Part shown: positions 7,146 to 14,458 of the stretch, one piece after another
Numbering within the stretch: the stretch's first letter is position 1
Layout: the number at the start of each line of letters is the position of its first letter
Source: Methanoregula sp.
GTDB taxonomy: Archaea; Halobacteriota; Methanomicrobia; Methanomicrobiales; Methanospirillaceae
Assembly: GCF_028679125.1 (NCBI RefSeq)
Contig: NZ_JAJRCG010000003.1
Location: 62,001 to 126,000 of the forward strand
DNA length: 64,000 nucleotides
Direction: 5' to 3'
Notes under the pieces: model-generated
Databases searched by the model: none
Seen by the model: only the letters and a program-made list of their open reading frames with translations
Told to the model about the DNA's origin: nothing
Program-made: the position numbers and the translations under genes

Positions 7146-8894
7146 TTAGGTTGTTGTTGACACGGTCGTGTTACCCGTAGTATTCACTGTTGATGCAGTG
7201 GTTGTTTTGGTAATTACGGCTATCTTCGTCGGGGTGGGGGTGGGAGTAGGGGTTTTCAGGTCAGCCATGATCTCGACAACTCCTTTCGGGGTGACCGTGG
7301 ATTTTTCTGAAACCAGGTTACCGTTCTTATACACTTCCACGGTCAGTTTGTCGGATGATCCATCCAGTTTCTGGAATGATGCGACAACAATACCCTCACT
7401 AGTTGGGATCTGGAAGAGTTTTTCACCAGAGCCTGTGACGGATGTCCCTGTGCCAGGAGTACCAACAGTACCTTCATATTCACTGATATAGGTGACACGC
7501 ACCCAGACACCGGAATCCGGAATAACGAGTTGTACTGCACCTGTTGCTGTCGTCGCAGCAGTAACTATGGGTTCGACGGTTTCTGTAACATCAGGAACTA
7601 ATACTTGCGGGAGGGTGGTCGTTGGTGCCGGAGTTACCAGGGTGGTAATATAGGGTGTGGGTGTTGCCACGGTTGGACCCGTATTCCCCCCAAGGGGATT
7701 GGCAAAAATTACTACTGCGGCAATGATGACGATGATAGCAATTGCGATGCCTCCCACAACGATCCATTTCTTCTTCGATGGTGTTGCCGGGGGAGGGGTA
7801 ATCGGGGGCGCTGCCGGCGCTGCTGCAGCGGGTGCTGCTGTCGGTGGCCCGGCAGGCTCCACCGGTGCCGCAGTCTCCGGAGAACCGATCACCGGCCATT
7901 TCACATCAGTTGTGCCAGGTTGTGACGACTGAGGATCCTGAGGTACTGCCGGTGTTGCCGGAGCAACAGGAGATGCTGTTCCGGGTGCGGCAACCGGGAC
8001 TGCAACCGGCTGTTCAGGTGCTGCCGGCGGTGTTGTTACTGCCGGTTGCTGCTGCCCATGCTGTTTTGGTACCAGGGGCGCGGGTTCCCTGCGGCGGGGA
8101 ACCGAATCCTCGATGAGCGGCTCGATTGAATGAATGACATCTTCAATGGGCCGGTCTGTTGCTCCGGTACCGAATGTCGGGGGTGTGGTTACATGGACCT
8201 GGGGGACGGAGGATACCGGGTACGGTGCTGCGACCTGGGCCGCAAGATCGGCTTCTGTCACTACAGGTGTCCCGCACTTGTTACAGAATGCTGATTCCGG
8301 AGGAACGCGGCTTCCGCACCGGTTGCAGAATGAACCGGTGGGCAGTGATGTCGTCTCCACCGGCTGGGGCATGGAGGGTGCGGTCTCAATAATTTTCTTC
8401 ATCGGGCCCGGGCGGGCGATCTCGATCTTCCGTTTCGGTGAATGGGATACCGGGGAAGCAACGGATTCAGTATGGTATGGTTGCACGGGAGTATTTGCCG
8501 GGTATACGGGTGCTTCTTCATGAGCCTGGATATCCGGCATAATGGTGTGCTGGACTGCCGCGGTAATCTGGTGGCGAAGTGCCTTTACCCATTCGTCGCA
8601 TTCGCGCTGCCGCTCGCCACTGGTCTTGGAGAACGTGAGGATCATCTGCCGGGTCGCACCGGTATTGGTGATGATGGAGAGGGCGATCGTGGGGTCGCGG
8701 ATGGCATTTTCACCGGGTTCGATATCCCTGAGGGTGGCAAGCAGGATCTCCTGGGGTGCGATGAGATGTTTCTTGCTGTCAACAAGAATAAGGCGGCGCG
8801 TTGTCAGCACTGCCTCAAAGGATACAGATTTGACTTTTATATTCTGTGCATTGAGGATGATTGATTCGTCATTATAGAGATTGGGATATGCCAT
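7146..8894 (-). CDS. Zinc-ribbon membrane protein with N-terminal PH-like domain
   Basis: This 582-residue protein is built of clear modules. The N-terminus (about 1-110) is a beta-rich PH-like domain (DESIILNAQNIKVKSVSFEA, TTRRLILVDS). A zinc ribbon lies at about 186-210 with FCNRCGSRVPPESAFCNKCG. A long Pro/Ala-rich linker leads to one membrane helix at about 375-397 (WIVVGGIAIAIIVIIAAVVI). The C-terminal 180 residues, rich in Thr/Pro and with a beta domain (DSGVWVRVTYISEYEGT), would lie outside the cell. It ends in a Thr-rich tail. It is related in design to the genes at 10625 and 42667. The function is not known; a cytosolic sensor coupled to a surface domain is an inference. Confidence 0.75.
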   Translation of the reverse strand: MAYPNLYNDESIILNAQNIKVKSVSFEAVLTTRRLILVDSKKHLIAPQEILLATLRDIEPGENAIRDPTIALSIITNTGATRQMILTFSKTSGERQRECDEWVKALRHQITAAVQHTIMPDIQAHEEAPVYPANTPVQPYHTESVASPVSHSPKRKIEIARPGPMKKIIETAPSMPQPVETTSLPTGSFCNRCGSRVPPESAFCNKCGTPVVTEADLAAQVAAPYPVSSVPQVHVTTPPTFGTGATDRPIEDVIHSIEPLIEDSVPRRREPAPLVPKQHGQQQPAVTTPPAAPEQPVAVPVAAPGTASPVAPATPAVPQDPQSSQPGTTDVKWPVIGSPETAAPVEPAGPPTAAPAAAAPAAPPITPPPATPSKKKWIVVGGIAIAIIVIIAAVVIFANPLGGNTGPTVATPTPYITTLVTPAPTTTLPQVLVPDVTETVEPIVTAATTATGAVQLVIPDSGVWVRVTYISEYEGTVGTPGTGTSVTGSGEKLFQIPTSEGIVVASFQKLDGSSDKLTVEVYKNGNLVSEKSTVTPKGVVEIMADLKTPTPTPTPTKIAVITKTTTASTVNTTGNTTVSTTT

Positions 8895-8965
8895 GCTACC
8901 ACGTTCCTGAATATATCTGCGCTATTCGAATAAAAAAAGTGTTTGTGGGAATCATGTTTTTTGTC

Positions 8966-10246
8966 TCACCATAACTGATCGCGACCGTTCATGTACGGGC
9001 GGAGGACTTCCGGTATAATAACGGTCCCATCGTCCTGCTGGTAATTTTCGAGAATGGCACGCATGACCCGTGAGGTGGCAATTGCCGTGGAGTTGAGGGT
9101 GTGTACGTGTTGTTTGGACTCGAAATCGCTCTTGTCCCGCACTTTGATGTTGAGCCGGACCGCTTGGTACGCGGTGCAGTTCGAACAGGAGACGACTTCC
9201 TTGTACGCATTCTCGCGCGGCATCCAGACTTCGATATCATATTTCTTTGCCGCCACGGTACCGATATCTCCGGTGCAGATGTTCACGACATGGTACGGAA
9301 GACCCAGTCCCTGGAAGATCTCCTCGGCATTTGCCAGGAGTTCTTCGACAATGGTCCATGAGTCTTCCGGTTTGCAGAAGACGAACTGTTCCACCTTGGT
9401 GAACTGGTGGACCCGGAAGAGGCCCTTTGTGTCAAGCCCGTGCGCACCGATCTCCCTGCGGAAGCAGGGCGAGATCCCGGCAAGGCGGAGGGGAAGATCC
9501 TTCTCTTCAAAGATCTCGTCCTGGTACATCGCAGCAATCGGGTGCTCGCTCGTGGCAATAAGGTAGGCATCATCGCCATCGATCTTGTACATGACTTTTT
9601 CGAAATCCCCGAGATCCGTTACTCCTTCGTAGGATGTCCGGTTGATCATGTACGGGGGAATGACCGGCGTGTACCCTTTTGCCGCAAGCAGGTCAATGGC
9701 ATACCGCTGGAGTGCCATGTCGAGGAGGACGAGGCTGCCTTTCAGGAAATAGAATCCCGCACCCGATGTCTTGGTTGCCCGCTCAAAATCAGCCCAGCCC
9801 CGGTCGGCCGCGAGCTGCCCGTGGTTCTTCACCTCAAAGGAGAATGTTCTCGGGGTTCCTACCTTCCGGATCTCCACATTTTCGGTATCGTCCTTTCCCA
9901 CCGGGACGCTCTCGTGCAGGATGTTGGGCAGGCGCATCAGGATTCCCCTGATGGCATTTTTCAGATCTTCCTGCTCGGCATCGCATTCCCTGATCTTCAG
10001 GGGGAGTGCGGCAGCTTCTGCCATCAGCGGCTTTGCATCCTGCCCGGCTTTCTTTGCAGCGTTGATGTCGCGTGCAATGGTGTTGCGCCTCTGCCGGATC
10101 TGGTCGGTCTCCACTTTTAGTTCGCGGGAACGGGCATCCTTTGCCAGCACATCGTCGACCCAGGGGATCTTTTCGATGTCCGCGCGTTTCCTGAGATCCG
10201 CTTTCACTGCATCCGGGCTGGCCCGTACGAACCTTATGTCAAGCAT
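8966..10246 (-). CDS. serS: Seryl-tRNA synthetase, canonical class II type
   Basis: This 426-residue enzyme charges tRNA-Ser with serine. The N-terminal 110 residues form the tRNA-binding coiled-coil arm (VKADLRKRADIEKIP, RQRRNTIARDINAAKKAGQD). The catalytic domain shows the class II motifs: motif 2 around AGISPCFRREIGAHGLDTKG, the serine-binding HQFTKVEQF, and motif 3 near the end (TSRVMRAILENYQQDDG). The protein finishes with a typical VIIPEVLRPYMNG. It is the widespread bacterial/archaeal type, not the rare divergent SerRS found in some methanogens. The gene is alone, transcribed leftward. Confidence 0.97.
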   Translation of the reverse strand: MLDIRFVRASPDAVKADLRKRADIEKIPWVDDVLAKDARSRELKVETDQIRQRRNTIARDINAAKKAGQDAKPLMAEAAALPLKIRECDAEQEDLKNAIRGILMRLPNILHESVPVGKDDTENVEIRKVGTPRTFSFEVKNHGQLAADRGWADFERATKTSGAGFYFLKGSLVLLDMALQRYAIDLLAAKGYTPVIPPYMINRTSYEGVTDLGDFEKVMYKIDGDDAYLIATSEHPIAAMYQDEIFEEKDLPLRLAGISPCFRREIGAHGLDTKGLFRVHQFTKVEQFVFCKPEDSWTIVEELLANAEEIFQGLGLPYHVVNICTGDIGTVAAKKYDIEVWMPRENAYKEVVSCSNCTAYQAVRLNIKVRDKSDFESKQHVHTLNSTAIATSRVMRAILENYQQDDGTVIIPEVLRPYMNGRDQLW

Positions 10247-10366
10247 TCCAGATTCTCCACACCTGCCATTGACCAGTACATTGGTTTCGTTATCATTTAT
10301 CGCCTTCCTTTTTCCGGGTCCGACCCCTTTATCTGGTCATGTGGATAAAAAAAGACGTGAAGACCT

Positions 10367-10573
10367 ATGGCGGATTTTTCCTATATCTGTAAGAATCTTA
10401 GCGGTACTGCACCGACAAAAGGGGGCGAGTCCGGTGCCCCGGCCTGTTCGCGTCATTGTGAGACGGGAACGTTCTGTACTGCTGACTCAGCGGAAGGTGC
10501 AGCAGCAGGGAAGAAAGAATGCCCGTCTGCAGAGTATCTGAAAATTCTCGCGATCCGGAAAAGAAAATTTTAG
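10367..10573 (+). CDS. Small cysteine-containing protein, unknown
   Basis: This frame of 68 codons begins MADFSYICKNL and has six cysteines arranged as ICKN, PACSRHCETGTFC and KKECPSAEY, with a basic end (AIRKRKF). Codon choice looks like that of neighbouring genes. A possible TATA box (TTTATCT, 10328-10334) lies roughly 35 nt upstream of the ATG, giving a very short leader. The cysteine spacing would suit a zinc or small iron-sulfur site. It occupies a 378-bp gap between serS, read leftward, and the next leftward gene. I cannot name a family, and it could be a chance frame. Confidence 0.45.
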   Translation: MADFSYICKNLSGTAPTKGGESGAPACSRHCETGTFCTADSAEGAAAGKKECPSAEYLKILAIRKRKF

Positions 10574-10624
10574 GCGCCCCGGGGATCCTTGTGGGGGATA
10601 GACCCCCGTTGGATGCAGGGTCTT

Positions 10625-11668
10625 TCAGGACCGTATTTTGTATTCAAAATTTTTATCGATGACCTTGTAGACATCACCGGTATGGTAATTTACAATCACT
10701 TCGATACGATCGACTTTTTCAGTGCCCTGGAGTTCAACACCGCTGCCGGACTGGATGGGCCTGAATGTTGCAGTAAGCACCTCGCCATCGGAACGGGTGA
10801 GCCGTACAAAGACATCCCGCACGCCATACTGCCCCTTTCCTCCCATGAACTGCACAGAAACAATTTTTGATCGCGGGTCCCGCTCTGCCTGGAAATTTAC
10901 CATGAATGTGTCGGGTGGTACCTGGGTCGGGCCCGGAACCAGGGAGACGGTTTCCGTTGTCGTGACCGCAATCACTGCAGGTTCGGACACCGTCGCGGTA
11001 CTTATTGCTGCATCCGGTGTTTCTGGTGCAATGACACCGTTCACGGTTGTGTTCATGGATGAGGAGGGAGAGCCAGGGGATGGGGATGATACACCATGCA
11101 GGACACCAGAGAAGACAAGCAGGATGCCGATAATGAGAATGACGATGCCGGCTGCAAGTATCGTTTTTTTCTGATTAACCTTCGCGAGGATACCCGGGGT
11201 TTTATTGCCGGATGGCGGTATCGTGATGAGTGCAGATCGGGCAGGTGTCTTTTTTGCCAGAAGTGAGGACGGTTCGGTTTCAACGTTCCCAGTACCGGAT
11301 CCGGTTCCGTCATCCTCCGGAATCATCATGAGGGGATCCGGGGTTTTCTCTGCCTTTACTGCGCTGCGGTTTTTATCGTCTGCTTTTGGTTTTTTTGCCC
11401 GGGGCGTTCCGGGTTTCTTTTCAGGGACCTGACCTGCAGCCGGTCTCTCGATCTCTTTTGGAGGGTTATCTTTTGATGAACCTATCATGGATCCGCAGGA
11501 AGGGCAGAACCGGGCACCCGGTTCAAGCAGGGTACCGCAGAGGGAGCAGGCCGGCGGTGGGGCGATTCGTGCGCCACAGGCATCACAGAACGCGGATCCC
11601 TCGGGCATCGGGCTGTTACATCGTGGACATGATACGGTTTTCTTCTTTTTGGAACCCGGCAGTTTCAT
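10625..11668 (-). CDS. Double zinc-ribbon single-pass membrane protein
   Basis: The 347 residues begin with two zinc ribbons, CPRCNSPMPEGSAFCDACG and CSLCGTLLEPGARFCPSCG (about residues 14-60). A charged, Lys/Pro-rich linker and one membrane helix at about 163-185 (ILAAGIVILIIGILLVFSGV) follow. The outer part has a Thr-rich stretch and a beta domain (VPPDTFMVNFQAERDPRSKI, then VRLTRSDGEVLTATF) in which a charge-exposed VEVIVNYHTGDVYKV-like end is visible. The design matches the proteins at 7146 and 42667, so these look like a lineage-specific family with a cytosolic zinc module and an external sensory or binding domain. The exact role is unknown. Confidence 0.75.
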   Translation of the reverse strand: MKLPGSKKKKTVSCPRCNSPMPEGSAFCDACGARIAPPPACSLCGTLLEPGARFCPSCGSMIGSSKDNPPKEIERPAAGQVPEKKPGTPRAKKPKADDKNRSAVKAEKTPDPLMMIPEDDGTGSGTGNVETEPSSLLAKKTPARSALITIPPSGNKTPGILAKVNQKKTILAAGIVILIIGILLVFSGVLHGVSSPSPGSPSSSMNTTVNGVIAPETPDAAISTATVSEPAVIAVTTTETVSLVPGPTQVPPDTFMVNFQAERDPRSKIVSVQFMGGKGQYGVRDVFVRLTRSDGEVLTATFRPIQSGSGVELQGTEKVDRIEVIVNYHTGDVYKVIDKNFEYKIRS

Positions 11669-11870
11669 GTTTCAATCCCCATTATGCTCCCGGACCGGTA
11701 AGCATAGTACGGTAACGCTCCAGACTGTAAAAGTCTTCCCGGTACTATTCCTATCCGTTCCACCCGGAATAATTCACACGCAGAAAAAACTGAGAGACCC
11801 TGCCGGATTCTGCTGTAAAGCAATACTCTATGTAGGCGAAACACGGTACACCTGTGCAGGAAATGAAACT

Positions 11871-12683
11871 ATGAAGATCGCAGTCTGCGGGAAAGGGGGG
11901 GTTGGCAAGACGTTCATTGTCGGGACCCTTGCCGCGCATTTTGCAGCGTCCGGCCGCCAGGTCATCGCAATTGATGCGGACTCATCGCCCAATCTCGCAC
12001 TCAATCTCGGGCTCTCGCTTGAAGAAGCATCACGAATCCTTCCTGTTGCAGACAATGAAGACCTGATACGTATAAAGACAGGTACGGAACACCCCGGTGT
12101 GTTCCGGCTCTTATTCACTGTCGACGATATTATCAGCCGGTACGCTGTGCCAACCCCCTCCGGGGCAAATCTGCTGGTCATGGGTACGGTAAAATCCATG
12201 GGATCCGGTTGTGTCTGCCCTGCACATTCCGTGATCAAGGCTCTTATTCGCCATCTTGTTGTCGAGCGTAACGAGATCGTGATCCTTGACATGGAAGCCG
12301 GTATCGAGCATCTCGGCCGGGGTACCGCTGAACATGTCGATGTTCTCCTCGCGGTCGCAGATGCAAACCTGAAATCCCTTGAAATCGCCTCCACGATCTG
12401 CAGGCTTGCGCAGGAATCTGAAATCCGCACCATTGGCCTTGTTGCCAACCGTGTTGCGAATTCACGGCAGGAATCCCTGATCAGGACTTATGCCGGGACT
12501 CACGGACTTCTCCTCATCGGCAGGATCCCGTTTGATGAACGGGTGGCAGATGCCGGTATGTCCGGGGAATTACCGGATCCTTCCGGTTCCCTTGCCATGA
12601 AGGCGATCGGGGACCTTGCCGATTGCCTGGAGACGATGATGCAGGATACCCCGCGTCTCTCTTCCGGAGGAGTACGCATATGA
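11871..12683 (+). CDS. cooC: CooC-type nickel-insertion ATPase 1
   Basis: This 270-residue ParA/MinD-type ATPase carries a deviant P-loop GKGGVGKT at residues 7-14, the DAD switch (VIAIDADSSPN), and the CxC motif GSGCVCPAH at about residue 112 that in CooC proteins forms a metal site at the dimer interface. CooC hydrolyses ATP to help put nickel into the C-cluster of CO dehydrogenase. The true start is the ATG at 11871; longer versions of the frame run antisense through non-coding sequence. Its TGA overlaps the ATG of a second CooC gene by four bases, so the pair is translationally coupled. The CODH/ACS operon starts 1 kb downstream. Confidence 0.9.
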   Translation: MKIAVCGKGGVGKTFIVGTLAAHFAASGRQVIAIDADSSPNLALNLGLSLEEASRILPVADNEDLIRIKTGTEHPGVFRLLFTVDDIISRYAVPTPSGANLLVMGTVKSMGSGCVCPAHSVIKALIRHLVVERNEIVILDMEAGIEHLGRGTAEHVDVLLAVADANLKSLEIASTICRLAQESEIRTIGLVANRVANSRQESLIRTYAGTHGLLLIGRIPFDERVADAGMSGELPDPSGSLAMKAIGDLADCLETMMQDTPRLSSGGVRI

Positions 12684-13447
12684 AGACTTTTGTCACGATG
12701 GGCCGGGGCGGTACCGGCAAGACTACGTTCGTTGCGCTGATGGCAAAATATCTTGTCGAACATGGAGAGACTCCTCTCCTGCTTGTCGATGCGGATCCGG
12801 ACCAGAACCTTGCGGAGCTGGTGGGTGTTGATCTCGAGACGGCTGGGAAGAAGACGATCGCGGAACTCTTGTCTGAGACGTTCATCCAACAGGGTGGGAC
12901 CATGGTGGGAATCCCCCCGTCCCGGAGAATCGAGAACCGGATCTGGCAGGAAGGGCTCTATGAAGGAGAGTCCTTCGATCTCTTCTCGGTTGGCACCAAA
13001 TGGGTCGAGGGATGTTACTGCCTTCCGGATGCTGCCCTGAAAAATGCACTTGCATCGATAACCCGGCAGTACCGCTATATCCTCATTGATTCTCCGGGAG
13101 GCCTTGAGCACCTGAACCGGAAGATCGCAAGCGATGTTGATACCATCTTCGATATCATGGGGCCGTCTTCCAAGTCCTTCGCCCACGTGAAGCGGGCCCA
13201 TCGCGTCATCAATGAGGTTGGGATCCGGTTTAACCGGTTTTTCGTTGTCGGGGGTTACGGCTTTGATGCCGATCCGGACCCCTCCTCACTTTCCGCGCTC
13301 GGCCTGCCGTACCTCGGAAAGATTGCAGCGGATCCGGAGGTGGCCCGGATGGTGCTGCAGGGAAAGAACCTGCTGGACACTCCTGCGGATTCTGCTGCGT
13401 ACCGGTCGGTGGCAGGGATTGTGGGAAAGGTGTTGGGCAAAGAATAA
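12680..13447 (+). CDS. cooC: CooC-type nickel-insertion ATPase 2
   Basis: This 255-residue second copy has the P-loop GRGGTGKTT at residues 8-16, the LLLVDADPDQNLAELVG switch, and EGCYCLPDAA (CxC at about residue 111) in the place of the metal-binding motif. Compared with the first copy it has a longer C-terminal half (IDSPGGLEHLNRKIASDVD) and ends with KVLGKE. The stop is followed by a T-tract. Paired CooC proteins occur in organisms with CODH/ACS, where different copies may serve the C-cluster and the nickel of the A-cluster; which copy does what here is unknown. The start overlaps the preceding cooC stop in ATGA. Confidence 0.88.
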   Translation: MKTFVTMGRGGTGKTTFVALMAKYLVEHGETPLLLVDADPDQNLAELVGVDLETAGKKTIAELLSETFIQQGGTMVGIPPSRRIENRIWQEGLYEGESFDLFSVGTKWVEGCYCLPDAALKNALASITRQYRYILIDSPGGLEHLNRKIASDVDTIFDIMGPSSKSFAHVKRAHRVINEVGIRFNRFFVVGGYGFDADPDPSSLSALGLPYLGKIAADPEVARMVLQGKNLLDTPADSAAYRSVAGIVGKVLGKE

Positions 13448-13494
13448 ATTCCAGGGGCTAAAAGCCAACACACGTTTCCGGATAATTTCATCCG

Positions 13495-13518
13495 TTTTTT
13501 TTGATTCGTTGATTTTTT
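13495..13518 (+). terminator. T-tract terminator after the cooC pair
   Basis: Two runs of T (8 at 13495-13502 and 6 at 13513-13518) follow the second cooC gene by about 50 bases. Oligo-T tracts are the usual archaeal intrinsic terminator, so cooC transcripts probably end here and do not read into the cdh operon. Confidence 0.6.
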
Positions 13519-14408
13519 AAATTCCAAAATTATTTGCAACGGTCTCTCACCCGGCTTCGCAGGGAGTTGCCTGGGCACGTGTCGAGCCCTCGCTGGCCAA
13601 GTGATCTGAAAGAGCCGGGAGTACCGGTACGTACGTAGCGCAAAACCAAATGAGGCGTTTTGCGCGTAAGGTATCGCAAAGGGCCTCGTAAAATCGCCCC
13701 GGATCCCGGACATAAAACAGGATCCCAAAAACAGGATTTCTTCATTCCCACCCTTCCTCATCCTGAATCCCATGGCAACCACCTGTCCTCAAAGGAAACA
13801 TGTTCTGAACAGGCCGGTTTTTCTCCTGTAGAAATCGCCCGTTGCACCGCAGAGCAACGCATAGGGTTTTTCCGGGGCACTTCCCTCAATAACCCCCGAA
13901 TCAGGCCGGTTGGAGTATTCCCGAACGTATCGATCTGGGGCTGCCGTGGGGCCGGATGGGTTGGAACGAGGGTTCAGGTCTCTCTATGAGTCATGAGTAT
14001 CTTTTCGCGATCCGTACTATGGCGGGGTTCCCGATCCGGGTTATACGCTCCCTCGTTTTCGTCGGTGGTCGGGACCTGCGTTCCCTCGTAGAAATAACTA
14101 CCCGTAAAATGCCCCGTTTGGCAAACGGAGCCCGAATTGAAAAAACGATCTTCCGATAGTCGCACTTTTTCACGAATTACCGATCGCCAATGTTAAAAAA
14201 ATACCCTTGCCTTCCCCCATTTACGTATATGGGGGGTATTTCAGTCTCAAAAAAACGTCTAATTATTGCCTTTTGGTTGATCCGGGAACTGAGATCCTGT
14301 GGAAAAGGCTGGCCGGGGAAATGGCGGAGGTCCGGATCCGGGAGCCGGGACCGGCAGGGGGTTTCCCCAGGGGGTAGACGGGTTCACCAGTTGCCACTTC
14401 GATAACCT
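13519..14408. other. Long non-coding gap before the CODH/ACS operon
   Basis: About 890 bases with no convincing gene; frames that exist here have no family signature and no good start. Two clear hairpins stand out. One at 13638-13665 has a perfect 9-bp stem (GCGCAAAAC with GTTTTGCGC) around a 10-base loop. One at 14199-14241 has an outer 6-bp stem (AAATAC/GTATTT) and an inner 7-bp stem (CCCCCAT/ATGGGGG) with an 8-base loop. The pentamer-rich strings CTCCCTCG and TTCCCTCG also recur near 14047-14090. This may be a leader region, a non-coding RNA or the remains of deleted genes. Confidence 0.6.
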
Positions 14409-14416
14409 TATTTTAC
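14409..14416 (+). promoter_or_regulatory. Candidate TATA box of the cdh operon
   Basis: TTATTTTA sits where an archaeal TATA box would direct transcription to start near 14438-14440. That leaves a leader of about 20 nt holding GGGGCGG before the ATG at 14459, which is one reason to prefer this start over the in-frame ATG at 14435. Confidence 0.5.
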
Positions 14417-14458
14417 CCATCCCTCAATGTATAGATGAATCTCTGGGGCGGATCCACG

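Noticed and set aside
13660-13989. A 109-residue frame in the gap before the cdh operon
   Set aside because: No start signal or motif, an odd residue mix, and overlap with a hairpin; treated as non-coding.
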